Assembly: GCF_000406105.1 (NCBI RefSeq)
Contig: NZ_CM001974.1
Span: 1,713,507-1,777,506, forward strand
Source of the DNA: Dickeya chrysanthemi NCPPB 402
GTDB taxonomy: Bacteria > Pseudomonadota > Gammaproteobacteria > Enterobacterales > Enterobacteriaceae
Length of the DNA stretch: 64,000 bases
Direction of reading: 5' to 3'
Numbering within the stretch: the stretch's first letter is position 1; the number at the start of each line of letters is the position of its first letter. A program made the position numbers and the translations under genes. Positions 53,045 through 63,424 of this stretch are shown one piece after another. Below the pieces are notes generated by a model. That model was not told the origin of the DNA. It ran no database searches and saw nothing but the letters and a program-made list of their open reading frames with translations.

Positions 53045-53074
53045 ACGTGCAGATAATATAACGTTTCTGCACGT
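53045..53074. terminator. Hairpin between lysR and traR-like genes
   Basis: Arms acgtgcag (53045-53052) and ctgcacgt (53067-53074) with a 14-nt loop lie between convergent genes, with T-rich sequence after the right arm and A-rich sequence before the left. It may stop transcription from both sides. Confidence 0.5.
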
Positions 53075-53094
53075 GTATTTTCATATTATCAGTA

Positions 53095-53298
53095 TTAGCG
53101 ACGTTCAAGAATGGTTTGGCATTCTGTGCAGGTTGTCACGCCCGGAAGAGTTTCCCTCCGCTTTTCGGAAATGGGTTCACCGCACAATCGGCAATAATGT
53201 AATGAGGGCGTGGTTGCTGGTTTGAAACGACTCTGTTCAATCATTTCCTCCAGACGCTGCTCATTAAACTCCTGATCACGGTCTATCTCATCTGGCAT
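53095..53298 (-). CDS. TraR/DksA-type zinc finger protein
   Basis: A 67-residue protein with the C4 zinc motif YCRLCGEP...TCTECQTILERR (Cys pairs 17 residues apart) that defines the TraR/DksA family. Short TraR-like members bind the secondary channel of RNA polymerase and alter promoter choice without ppGpp. It overlaps the DUF2857 gene by 11 bp and ends the small regulator operon, as in many ICE control cassettes. Confidence 0.88.
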   Translation of the reverse strand: MPDEIDRDQEFNEQRLEEMIEQSRFKPATTPSLHYCRLCGEPISEKRRETLPGVTTCTECQTILERR

Positions 53299-53872
53299 GC
53301 GATGTCCTCCTGTTCAGTGCTTCTTTCTCACAAAGGGTGATGTGGTTCCAGACGGCGGTGAGGGAAGGCCCTTTTTCCCGCGAGGACAATGATTCAGTGA
53401 CCTGCATCATCGCTTCCAGCGCTTCAGAAGTATCAAGGTTTTCATGACGGTTCTTTTGCCATGACAGCCAGATTTCGGCATCGATAGTTTCATCAGGGAT
53501 AGGCGTTCGGCCATAAGGGATGGTGACACCCAGCAACCGGCGACGAGTACAGATCTCATTTGAGGTGAGGCCGAAAAAGTGATTCAGGAGCGCAATAGAC
53601 CCTCTCAATTTTATTGCCCGATTAATCTGTTGCTGATGGTGTGCCTCCTCACGTGAAAACGTCAGGATCTGTTGTAAAGTTTCGTGATGGACAGAGAACG
53701 ACATAAACTGTGTGGATGCACGGATGACGATGAATAGTTCGTCGAGGGACAGCTGATTGAGGGTATTCAATTCGTCGAATGTGAATCCTAACGTTTCACA
53801 ATAACGAAAGTTGCCTTCCTTGAGGGCGGCAAGGGCATTTGTTAATACTGCATAATTCAGTGAGGGGAACAT
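53288..53872 (-). CDS. DUF2857 family protein
   Basis: A 194-residue helical protein of the kind annotated as DUF2857, with NYAVLTNALAALKEGNF at the start, LSLDELFIVIRAS, and LNHFFGLTSNEICTRRRLLG in the middle, the last possibly a helix-turn-helix. These proteins lie next to AlpA-like and TraR-like genes in SPI-7-type ICEs and are believed to be regulators. ATG 53872 is chosen over the frame start at 53890 because GGGAGG lies 7 nt upstream. Confidence 0.7.
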   Translation of the reverse strand: MFPSLNYAVLTNALAALKEGNFRYCETLGFTFDELNTLNQLSLDELFIVIRASTQFMSFSVHHETLQQILTFSREEAHHQQQINRAIKLRGSIALLNHFFGLTSNEICTRRRLLGVTIPYGRTPIPDETIDAEIWLSWQKNRHENLDTSEALEAMMQVTESLSSREKGPSLTAVWNHITLCEKEALNRRTSHAR

Positions 53873-53886
53873 AGGTACGCCTCCCT

Positions 53887-54081
53887 TCAACGCGTTAAGC
53901 GGTTAGCTAACTTGAGGTTAATCCATCCGTCAATTTCAGATTCGAGCCAGGCTACGCTAGCAGGCCCAATCTTTATTGAAGAAGGAAAGGTTCCCTCTTT
54001 CATGTACAGGTAGATTTGTGAGCGCTTTAGTCCGGTTTTTACTTCCACTTGTTTCAGCCGTAATAACTGATGAGATGTCAT
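53887..54081 (-). CDS. alpA: AlpA-family regulator / excisionase
   Basis: A 64-residue protein with the MerR-like helix-turn-helix of AlpA: LRLKQVEVKTGLKRSQIYLY, then FPSSIKIGPASVAWLESEID. AlpA proteins activate integrase or excision genes of P4-like elements and control entry into the excised state. The ATG at 54081 follows a GAGG box; the frame upstream is noise. It is followed 14 bp later by the DUF2857 gene. The integrase it would control is not in this part of the window. Confidence 0.88.
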   Translation of the reverse strand: MTSHQLLRLKQVEVKTGLKRSQIYLYMKEGTFPSSIKIGPASVAWLESEIDGWINLKLANRLTR

Positions 54082-54233
54082 AAATACCTCCAGTGCAGAA
54101 ATGGGATATGCCCGGAGTGGGTAAAAAAACACAGATAGGGGAGGAGGGAAAGTTGATGAGCCCGCATTACGGACACCACAATCCTTAATACGGGTTTTTA
54201 GATTGAAGTATGTAGTTTCATTTTAACTGGGCC

Positions 54234-55148
54234 CTAAATGGACGTAGGAGAACCGCGTTCAAGCGCCGTTTTTAACGTATCGCCGCTGAACCGGTCGGTC
54301 ATGCCTTCGGCTGATGCCCACTGTTCAAAGATGGATAGAAGTTTATAAGGTTGTCTTATTAGTGGTCTTATAGACTCATTATTTTTACAGGCAAGCCAAA
54401 ACAGTCTAGATAATGGTGTAGATATACGCGTCGAGGATGTTTCGGAAATATCGTTTTTGGCATGTATACTAAGTAATTTGTCAAACTCGGCCTGTCTGAT
54501 GACAAAACAAGCATCTTCTGGTAAATCATGAATCGGGAAATATTCACTATGGCTGTATTGATTCGTTTTTTGGTATGGTTTTTTTTCAGTAACATGCAAT
54601 GCAATATTCTTAGGGAGTTTCATGAGTTGCAGTCTTATCCTTTCACGATATCTGATTTTTTCAAATATTTGAAAATGGCAATCGTCAATGTTGACGGTAA
54701 GGCCATAGTTAATATTATTTTCTCCGACTACCGGTAGTGGGATACCGAGGGACCTAGCCAATAAACGTTGAATTAGTATGTATTCATATCCGACAAGCGT
54801 GGTATCAATTACTTTTTGCTTGAAGTGAATATATTCTCCTCCGGTGATGACGATTAATCTTCTATTATTGATAAAGCAGTTTTTTTCTAGAATGCATAGC
54901 TGGTTAATCAGGTTGCTTCCTATAGTTTTAAGTTTTACTTTAGCATTTGAAAACTTTATTTCTCGTAAGATTACTTGAGATTGAAAATAGATAGAAAGGT
55001 TGATGTATCCATATAAAGCATAGCGATAAATGTCAGCTTCTGTTAATTGTGATTTTCTTGTCTTCGTCGCTATAACTATTGCCTCTGGTATCGTAATCCA
55101 GTTGTGATTATTTTTCGTGATATTTATTTTTCTATTTTTTATTGTCAT
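54234..55148 (-). CDS. ICE/island-associated protein, unknown function
   Basis: A 304-residue AT-rich gene. The N-terminus NNHNWITIPEAIVIATKTRK and LTEADIYRYALYGYINLSIYF looks like a helix-turn-helix-type substrate-recognition part also found in island proteins beside AlpA. The rest contains several strand-rich stretches and no catalytic motif. ATG 55148 is used because GGAG lies 9 nt upstream. It is 150 bp upstream of alpA on the same strand, so it might be the first gene of that regulatory unit. Confidence 0.6.
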   Translation of the reverse strand: MTIKNRKINITKNNHNWITIPEAIVIATKTRKSQLTEADIYRYALYGYINLSIYFQSQVILREIKFSNAKVKLKTIGSNLINQLCILEKNCFINNRRLIVITGGEYIHFKQKVIDTTLVGYEYILIQRLLARSLGIPLPVVGENNINYGLTVNIDDCHFQIFEKIRYRERIRLQLMKLPKNIALHVTEKKPYQKTNQYSHSEYFPIHDLPEDACFVIRQAEFDKLLSIHAKNDISETSSTRISTPLSRLFWLACKNNESIRPLIRQPYKLLSIFEQWASAEGMTDRFSGDTLKTALERGSPTSI

Positions 55149-55827
55149 GATCAATCTCCATTTATATGACGGCAATCTATTACCTGAAGATCCTTTCTCT
55201 TTTTAGTATTTTATGGCATATGTTAGTCTCTAATAAATTTCCGGATAGGTGATCGGTTTTGATAGTCATAGTTGTATTTTTTCGATAAATTATTTAATTA
55301 TATTTTTTCTTGTGATTTTTATTTCATGAGTGAGTTTTTTGCCTACTCATGTGCTATTTCACAATGAATCTAGACGTGGTGATCCTGTTTTTATAAATTG
55401 GCTACAGTGCTGTTGATTATTTTAAAATCCCCTTCGTTAACTTTCCATCGAGGGGTGTAAATTAGCAAGTTCAACGAATTTTTGGAACTTATTTAATTTT
55501 TTTAGGCTGGCTGAGTTCATGATGGAGTTAGGAAATACAGGCGACCCTCGTCAGTGAAGATTTGGAAGCCATTCTGGATATCATCATTTTACATCTATAT
55601 CTGAAATATACTGATGTTGTTTAGTGTAGTGATGCGCTGATACTGAAAACCAAATATCCGTATTCTGAGGATAAACGTCACGCTTTCGAGCCATTACTGG
55701 CTCAAGGGCGCTTAAAATTCTAAGTCCTATTAAGATGGAACTGACAATAATCTAAACACCAAAATCTCTCGACTTGGGTCAGTTAGTATGTAGCTGATAT
55801 CTATCTACACATTGGGGTGCCCCATTT
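55149..55827. other. AT-rich gap with a short coding remnant
   Basis: About 680 bp. The segment 55630-55722 reads DALILKTKYPYSEDKRHAFE and on to GRLKF before a stop, with no start and stops just upstream, so it seems a gene fragment. The rest shows no gene. The GC drop and remnant suggest a boundary of elements. Confidence 0.35.
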
Positions 55828-56730
55828 TTATTTGCTTGAGGAATATTTCCTTAATTTTTTCATATCTCGGAGCGGAGGTGAGCCAAACAGTCGGGTATAT
55901 TCACGGCTGAACTGGGATGCGCTTTCATATCCGACACGAACGGCAGCGCTGCTTGCATCAAGACTTTCGTTCATCATCAACTGTCGAGCTTCCTGTAATC
56001 GCAAGTTCTTTAAATATTGCAAGGGACTCATATCTGTCAGCGATCGGAAGTGCTGGCGAAAGGCCGAAGGGCTCATATATGCTTTGGCGGCCAATTCCTC
56101 CATCGATAAGTCCTGGGTGAAATTTAGCTTCAGCCATGACAGAACTTTGGCAATTTGCTGCCCGGGTGATCCCTGTGTGACTAGATGTCGCAATGTTGGG
56201 CCATGTTGTCCGTGTAGTAACCGCGCGGTTATCTCCTGCTGAATTAAAGGGGCGATGTGAGGAAGTAACGTATGGTCATTCAATAGTCGAATAAGCCGAC
56301 AGATGGCTTCCAAAAGGCTCTCATCAAGTTCAACTACCGATATTGCACTGGTGCTACACGTTTTTGCTGTATGGGAAAAATCCATATCGGCCACTAGTTG
56401 GGAGATAAGCCGGGCATCCAGATTCAGACGAATTCCCAGATAGGGCTCATCTGTACTGGCTTTGGTAACATGGGAGACAACCGGCAAATCGACAGAGGTG
56501 ACAAGGGATTGACCTGGCCCATAGTCGAAGATTTTATCCCCCAGAGTTACCCGTTTCCCACCTTGAACGGTAATGCCTAGCCCCAGCCCGTAGATACAAG
56601 GCATGGGTGCGGTGGCGGCGCTTCTGCGATAAAGTGAGAGTGCAGGGATTGCTGTTTCGTAATCACCATCGATAGTTGCCATCTTGGCTACCAATAGTGC
56701 CAATCTTTCACTGCCGTTTTGAGCTAGCAT
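55828..56730 (-). CDS. AraC-family regulator
   Basis: A 300-residue regulator with an AraC_N-type N-terminal domain (ALSLYRRSAATAPMPCIYG, FDYGPGQSLVTSVDLPV) and a C-terminal double HTH (FTQDLSMEELAAKAYMSPSA, FRQHFRSL, then SSAAVRVGYESASQFSREY). This type often controls nearby oxidoreductase genes for reactive small molecules. It is divergent from the quinone reductase-like gene with 218 bp between them, where its operator probably lies. Confidence 0.9.
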   Translation of the reverse strand: MLAQNGSERLALLVAKMATIDGDYETAIPALSLYRRSAATAPMPCIYGLGLGITVQGGKRVTLGDKIFDYGPGQSLVTSVDLPVVSHVTKASTDEPYLGIRLNLDARLISQLVADMDFSHTAKTCSTSAISVVELDESLLEAICRLIRLLNDHTLLPHIAPLIQQEITARLLHGQHGPTLRHLVTQGSPGQQIAKVLSWLKLNFTQDLSMEELAAKAYMSPSAFRQHFRSLTDMSPLQYLKNLRLQEARQLMMNESLDASSAAVRVGYESASQFSREYTRLFGSPPLRDMKKLRKYSSSK

Positions 56731-56948
56731 CTGCTCCTCCCCTTTTAGTAAGATTTTCCGATATGTTCAGTAATGAAAAGTCTAACATTGTTCTGTAAAT
56801 ATATTGCCGATATTGATAGCGGTTAATCGAATTAGGCAAAAAATCAATCATATCTGGCAAGCGTGAGTTTCACTCACCGAGCCATACTATCTGCCTACAA
56901 ATGCTGTCTTTCGCACGTCTCTTAAGGCAATCAAACGCAGGAAACATT

Positions 56949-57541
56949 ATGAAGAACGTATTGATCATCAACGCACATCAGTTCTATGAAGGCATTTCGT
57001 CAGGGAGTTTAAACAAGGCGTTAATTAGCGTGATTCAAGAGGCAATGGAAAAGCGCGGTTACACGGTGAAACTCACCGATATAGAACGAGGCTATGATAT
57101 TAATGAAGAGGTTGAGAAACATCTTTGGGCTGACATTATTATCACCCAATCTCCCGTGTACTGGTTCAGCACACCTTGGATTTATAAAAAGTATGTCGAT
57201 GAAGTCTTTACTGCTGGTCTTATGCAACAGTGTTTCCTGGTGGATGATGGCAGAACGCGGAAAGATCCAAGTCGGCAATATGGTTCGGGGGGGAAATGCA
57301 AGGTAAACAGTACATGCTTTCGCTGACGTGGAATGCCCCGAAAGAGGCCTTTGATGACAAAGAACAGATCTTATTTTCCGGAAAATCGGTGGATGATGTG
57401 TTCGCTTACAATACGGTCAATTACAAGTTTTGCGGTGTCGAACCAGTGCCGTCATTTTCGTGTTTTGATGTAATGAAAGCTCCTGAGATCGAGAAAGATA
57501 TCGAAAGACTGAAAGAACATTTGGCATATGTTTTTTCCTAA
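56949..57541 (+). pseudogene. mdaB: MdaB-like NADPH-quinone reductase, frameshifted
   Basis: A flavodoxin-fold quinone reductase in two frames. The first (from ATG 56949) has MKNVLIINAHQFYE, SQSPVYWFSTPWIYKKYVDE-type FMN contacts and FTAGLM; it loses the frame in a run of seven G (57288-57294). The second (57296-57541) continues with MQGKQYMLSLTWNAPKEAF and ends normally. One additional G would yield GGEMQGKQYML and a protein of about 197 residues, the usual length. The enzyme reduces quinones by two electrons and so protects from redox cycling. It is divergent from the AraC regulator. Confidence 0.75.
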
Positions 57542-57852
57542 AATAGATATCTGGTTGATTACCATCCGTTATGTTTTAAAAGAGCTAAAAAACCTAGACG
57601 GTACAATTCTTAAATCTATTAATAGCTATTTTAAATAAATGGATATATCTGGTTTTAATCTATAATGTCGTCTCCTCGTGATTAAGCAGTGTTAATCGAG
57701 GAGATAATATTAATATCTCTTTAGTCAGTAATCTTTTGTGCCAATTCTTACAATAACCCATTATTTATTGATAAATAGAAATTAATTGACTCAATATACT
57801 CTGATAGCAGAATTCCTGCTAAATATTTAATGTTATCGAAAAGGATAAAAAG
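57542..57852. other. Intergenic, nothing supported
   Basis: About 310 bp of AT-rich DNA before the azoreductase gene. AAGGA at 57841-57845 is its ribosome binding site; the promoter was not placed. Confidence 0.3.
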
Positions 57853-58530
57853 ATGACAAAAATTCTGCATATTGATGCCAGTGCGCGCCCGGGTTTAGGC
57901 GGAATTGATTTACATGGTTCTTACAGCCGCCGCTTGACCCACGATTTCGTAAAGTATTGGTTATCACGCCAGCCTGATGCTGCCGTTCGTTATCGTGATG
58001 TGGGGCTGCAACCACCCGATCATATAAACCATTCCTGGATTGAGGCTGGATTCGGTTCGGGTCTTGAGCCGGTAGAAGTCGATCGCGTATTGGGAAAAAG
58101 TAATGAACTCGTCGATGAATTACTCTGGGCCGATGTGTTGGTTCTGGGGGTTCCTATGTACAATTTTGGTATGCCATCTAGCCTGAAAGCGTGGATAGAT
58201 AACATTGTTCGGTTGGGGCGGACACTGTTTTATACTCCCGATGTTCCTGGACATCCTTTCACTGGTGCCTTTTCTGAACGGCCACTACCGGTTGTACTTT
58301 TATCTTCACGCGGTGATCATGGAATGGATCCGGGGGGAGAATATGCACATATGAATCATCTTGACCCTGCGATAAAGACAGCTCTGGGTTTTATTGGCAT
58401 CAATGAGATCCATTGCATTGCTGTTGAACATCAATCTGAGGGGGGAGACGCTTTATCCCATTCCCTACAGAGTGCCCTGTCGCGCACTGCTGATCTGGCG
58501 AATAACCTATTGGCGGCACGCGGGGTCTGA
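57853..58530 (+). CDS. azoR: FMN-dependent NADH-azoreductase (AzoR-like)
   Basis: A 225-residue flavodoxin-fold enzyme. It starts MTKILHIDASARPGLGG (FMN phosphate loop), then WADVLVLGVPMYNFGMPSSL with the conserved MYNFGMP FMN contact and LKAWIDNIVRLGRTLFY, then VVLLSSRGDHG. AzoR-type enzymes use NADH to reduce azo compounds and quinones. Somewhat longer than E. coli AzoR (201 residues), mainly at the C-terminus. It is part of a redox cluster likely controlled by the AraC regulator. Confidence 0.88.
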   Translation: MTKILHIDASARPGLGGIDLHGSYSRRLTHDFVKYWLSRQPDAAVRYRDVGLQPPDHINHSWIEAGFGSGLEPVEVDRVLGKSNELVDELLWADVLVLGVPMYNFGMPSSLKAWIDNIVRLGRTLFYTPDVPGHPFTGAFSERPLPVVLLSSRGDHGMDPGGEYAHMNHLDPAIKTALGFIGINEIHCIAVEHQSEGGDALSHSLQSALSRTADLANNLLAARGV

Positions 58531-58591
58531 AGGGACTGAAATTATCTCTTCGCCGAGAGCATGGAGATAAACGTATTTTCAGCATGATACA

Positions 58592-58629
58592 AACAATTTG
58601 GCCGCAAAATCTGTTGCGGCCAAATTGTT
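58592..58629. terminator. Strong bidirectional terminator
   Basis: A perfect 16-bp stem (58592-58607 and 58614-58629, core tttggccgcaa) with a 6-nt loop lies between the convergent azoreductase and aldo-keto reductase genes, flanked by A-rich and T-rich sequence. Confidence 0.85.
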
Positions 58630-58656
58630 TTACTATATTTTGAAGGTACCGCGGCT

Positions 58657-60002
<1,346 letters not shown>

Positions 60003-61016
60003 ATGAAAGCATATCGTTTAGATAATTTCACAAGTATTGATGACCTGCATGTACAACAGGAGAGCATCCCACAACCACAACAAGGTGAGGTATTAGTTCG
60101 CATTCATGCTGTATCACTGAATTTTAGAGATATCGCAATCCTTCGCGGTCAGTATCCCGCTCCTCATTTAAAGGGATTGATCCCAACAAGCGATGGAGCC
60201 GGTGAAGTTATTGCCATTGGGGAGGGGGTTGATTATTTTAACGTCGGAGATCGGGTAATGGGGACGTTCCACCCTCGTTGGTTCGCAGGGCATATGCCGA
60301 CTAATCTCTTCCATTATGGTTATGGCAGTGTGTCTGATGGTTGGCTGGTTGAGCAGAAAGTCGTCAACCAGGAATCACTCGTTCGTATACCAAATAATCT
60401 TTCCTATGAAGAGGCTGCTACTTTGCCTTGTGCTGCATTAACAGCATGGAGCGCACTTACCGACGGTTCTCCTATTCGCTGTGGTGATACAGTCTTGATT
60501 CAAGGAACAGGTGGTGTCTCTATCTTTGCGCTTCAGCTTGCTAAGGCTGCTGGCGCTTCTGTTATTGCGACGACATCCAGTACGGAGAAAGCTAAACGTT
60601 TACGTGAGCTTGGAGCCGATCAGGTTATTAACTACCGCGAAGAACCGCGCTGGGGAGATCGTGTGCGGGATTTGTTTAACGGGCAAGGTGTGGATCGTAT
60701 TGTGGAAGTGGGTGGGCCAGGCACAATAGCGGAAAGTCTACGTGCAATCCGTCCCGGCGGCGAAATAGCCCTTGTTGGTTTCGTGAGTTCTGGGGGCGCG
60801 GGCGTAGACTACATCAATATGTTTATGAGCGGTGCGACATTACGGCATATTTCAGTTGGTAGCCGTGAAGCATTTAAGGATCTCGTGCGTGTGATCGAGA
60901 TGGCCGGTATTAAACCAGTTATCGACCGCATTTTTGATTTTGAGGAAGCTAAGAAGGCTTTTGTTCATCTTGACAGCAGAGCACATTTCGGAAAAGTCGT
61001 CATAAGATGTTCTTAG
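60003..61016 (+). CDS. Zinc-independent MDR dehydrogenase / quinone oxidoreductase-like
   Basis: A 337-residue medium-chain dehydrogenase/reductase. LNFRDIAILRGQYP and IPTSDGAGEVIAIGEGV match the GroES-like domain; the zinc-binding Cys residues of classical alcohol dehydrogenase are absent. The Rossmann domain has IQGTGGVSIFALQLAKAAGA for NADPH. ATG 60003 (MKAYRLDNF) starts the conserved part. It may act on quinones, enones or alcohols in the same stress response as its neighbours. Confidence 0.88.
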   Translation: MKAYRLDNFTSIDDLHVQQESIPQPQQGEVLVRIHAVSLNFRDIAILRGQYPAPHLKGLIPTSDGAGEVIAIGEGVDYFNVGDRVMGTFHPRWFAGHMPTNLFHYGYGSVSDGWLVEQKVVNQESLVRIPNNLSYEEAATLPCAALTAWSALTDGSPIRCGDTVLIQGTGGVSIFALQLAKAAGASVIATTSSTEKAKRLRELGADQVINYREEPRWGDRVRDLFNGQGVDRIVEVGGPGTIAESLRAIRPGGEIALVGFVSSGGAGVDYINMFMSGATLRHISVGSREAFKDLVRVIEMAGIKPVIDRIFDFEEAKKAFVHLDSRAHFGKVVIRCS

Positions 61017-61153
61017 AAGCAGACCGACGTAGAGCGGCAAAACTATTCCACTGATCGTTCACGCTGCTGTGTACTGGTTGTTGCAAATCGGTTTATCACC
61101 TATCAGTTTCGCAGATTAACCCGTTAGTCTGTGCCTATATAGAGGTAAGCAAG

Positions 61154-61792
61154 GTGAGCTGGAAGAAAAGCATGTTTGTTTATGCAGCGGTGTTGGCCTT
61201 GGTTGCTGGGAGTATCCCTTTTATCGTTATGGTCGTAAAGGATCGGACTTATGTTCCAAGCCCTGTTTATGCGCCTGCTGGGGAATCAAATCGTGCCGTT
61301 GCAGTCGTCTACTATTCTCGTTCAGGGCATTCTGAGGCTGTGGCGCGTGAAATTGCCCAGACATTTAATGCCCCGATTGCTCGTATATATGCTGAATATA
61401 CTCTCGATATGGCAGGGCAAAGAAATGCTGTATCGGATGCAAGTAAGGAAATTCTCCCCAAAATCGTTGTGGAATCTATCGGGTTAGCGCCAGTTAAGCG
61501 AATTTTTCTGGTTGCACCGACCTGGATGTTCCGCCCTGCAACACCTCTCTGGGCTTATGTTGAGCAGACAGATCTTACGGGAAAACAAGTTGTGCTTGTT
61601 ACCACGGGTAATAGCCGATTCAAACAAGAAGAGACGGATGCTTTTGCGGTGCGGGTGGCGGCTCACGGCGGTCATCTCGTGCACCATATCTTCCTGCGTC
61701 GCGGACGTATTTATTGGCAGAAGAGTCGTGAAGAATTGATTGAGGACGTCAGAGATCAGATACGTGAATACCAGCATGCCACATCACTGTAA
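61154..61792 (+). CDS. Membrane-anchored flavodoxin-like protein
   Basis: A 212-residue protein with an N-terminal membrane helix (about residues 7-27, FVYAAVLALVAGSIPFIVMV) and a flavodoxin-like domain: VVYYSRSGHSEAVAREIA is the FMN phosphate loop, then FLVAPTWMFRPATPLWAYVE and VLVTTGNSRF. The start is GTG 61154, with GAGGT about 8 nt upstream. Flavodoxin domains tethered to the membrane are unusual; it could pass electrons to a membrane partner or face the periplasm. The orientation is not resolved. Confidence 0.75.
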   Translation: MSWKKSMFVYAAVLALVAGSIPFIVMVVKDRTYVPSPVYAPAGESNRAVAVVYYSRSGHSEAVAREIAQTFNAPIARIYAEYTLDMAGQRNAVSDASKEILPKIVVESIGLAPVKRIFLVAPTWMFRPATPLWAYVEQTDLTGKQVVLVTTGNSRFKQEETDAFAVRVAAHGGHLVHHIFLRRGRIYWQKSREELIEDVRDQIREYQHATSL

Positions 61793-62078
61793 TTATTCGC
61801 TTCCTCTCTGCGGATGAATATCCCTTTTTTAAGTTATAAAACGTTACGCTGCATTTACTATTTTCATGAATGGACTTATTAATTTAGGAAATAATCGGTT
61901 TTTTACAGCGTATTTTTTTTCGTACTTATATGATGCGAAAATATTATCATCTGTGCAGATATCAGGTGGTATTTAAAATAAGGCGATGATCACGAATGAT
62001 ATCAGTGTACAGTCATTCGAGGAAATGAATTGGTGGGATTATAGGACCGAGAATAATCTATTTTTAACAGGTAATCCG

Positions 62079-63221
62079 ATGAATAATAACTTCCATAAAA
62101 TATTTGAACCCTTCGTTTTCCCCAACGGAATTACTCTACGTAACCGTATGGTGATGGCTCCCATGACAACGTGGGCCGGTAATACCGATGGAAGCATCTC
62201 TGATGAAGAGATTACATACTATCGTCGCAGGGTAAATGGAGTTGGCCTTGTCATTACCGGCTGTACTCACGTTCAGGAAAACGGTATTGGTTTCACCAAT
62301 GAATTTGCTTCTTACGACGATCGTTTTATTCCGAGTTTGAAGCGGTTGGCTGACGCGGGGAAGAGCGGTGGAGCGCCCATGATTTTGCAATTATTTCATG
62401 CGGGAAACAAAGCTATACCTGAGTTGATACCTAACGGTGATGTTGTCAGTGCTAGCGCGGTCAATACTGAGGCTGGGCCTTTCGGCGTGCCGGCGCTTAC
62501 GCCGCGTCAACTTACTCACGATGAGATCAAAGAGACCATCAGGGCCTTTGGCGATGCCACTCGTCGTGCCATCGAAGCCGGTTTTGATGGTGTTGAACTG
62601 CATGGTGCTCATAGTTTTCTGATTCAGAATTTCTTTTCACCAAAATTTAACCGCCGGACGGATGAATGGGGCGGATCGCTTGAGAATCGCCTGCGTTTCC
62701 CGCTGGCCGTGGTGCAGGAAGTAAAACGTGCCATCAAGACTTATGCTACTAGACCGTTTATTCTTGGCTACAGGCTTTCACCGGAAGAACCGGATAGGGA
62801 GGGACTGAGAATTGACGATACCTATGTACTTATCGATGAGCTAATTAACCACGGTATTGGCTATATTCACGTTTCACTCACAAATATCCTTGAAACCTTG
62901 CCTATAGATAGTGCTGAAGACAAAACGATAGCGATGCTACTTCTCGAGCGCATCAATGGACGTGCCCCTGTCATTGCCGCTGGGCAGATTAAAACCCCCA
63001 ATCACGCTGCTGAGGCCCTTGAGCTTGGCTTGCCACTTGTGGCGATCGGCAAAACTCTTGTCGTTAATCCCGATTGGATAGAGCTGGCAGAAAAGGGACA
63101 TTCTGAAGAAATAGACATCGCTTTAGACCAGTCAAAAATCGCGTACAGCGATATCCCGAGTAAGTTGTGGGACGTGATTGACGCTACTCCTGGTTGGTTC
63201 GACATTAAAAACGCAAAGTAG
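62079..63221 (+). CDS. NADH:flavin oxidoreductase, Old Yellow Enzyme family
   Basis: A 380-residue FMN enzyme with the OYE barrel: FPNGITLRNRMVMAPMTTWA (FMN contact near the start), LQLFHAGNKA with the active-site His, FDGVELHGAHSFLIQNFFSP for FMN and substrate, then NRRTDEWGGSLENRLRFP and a C-terminal VIAAGQIKTPNHAAEAL with LVAIGKTLV for the phosphate. It reduces activated C=C bonds and nitro groups with NAD(P)H. ATG 62079 is where homology begins; the frame runs upstream to 61986. It belongs to the redox cluster. Confidence 0.9.
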   Translation: MNNNFHKIFEPFVFPNGITLRNRMVMAPMTTWAGNTDGSISDEEITYYRRRVNGVGLVITGCTHVQENGIGFTNEFASYDDRFIPSLKRLADAGKSGGAPMILQLFHAGNKAIPELIPNGDVVSASAVNTEAGPFGVPALTPRQLTHDEIKETIRAFGDATRRAIEAGFDGVELHGAHSFLIQNFFSPKFNRRTDEWGGSLENRLRFPLAVVQEVKRAIKTYATRPFILGYRLSPEEPDREGLRIDDTYVLIDELINHGIGYIHVSLTNILETLPIDSAEDKTIAMLLLERINGRAPVIAAGQIKTPNHAAEALELGLPLVAIGKTLVVNPDWIELAEKGHSEEIDIALDQSKIAYSDIPSKLWDVIDATPGWFDIKNAK

Positions 63222-63253
63222 AATATTTAGGCAATAGATGCACGATCGATTAA

Positions 63254-63391
63254 TTAAATATCGACACTCCCATTCGCTTTGCGGCTGGCGCTGATGCTGT
63301 ACAGGCTTTTGAGAATAAGGCCCAGATGCTTCTCGATCAGGCTGATGTTCACCGCAAGCTATCTTCATCGCTTTCGCATGGTGATGTTTAA
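63254..63391 (+). pseudogene. C-terminal fragment of an SDR
   Basis: A 45-codon piece reading DTPIRFAAGADAVQAFENKA and on to HRKLSSSLSHGDV before TAA. It matches the usual C-terminal end of YdfG-like short-chain dehydrogenases (RFAAGADA, LSSSL). The N-terminal part is missing and a stop lies immediately upstream. It sits directly before an intact SDR gene, so it may be the leftover of a replaced or duplicated copy. Confidence 0.55.
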
Positions 63392-63424
63392 CGCTCTGTT
63401 TCATAATTCACTGAGGATATATTC

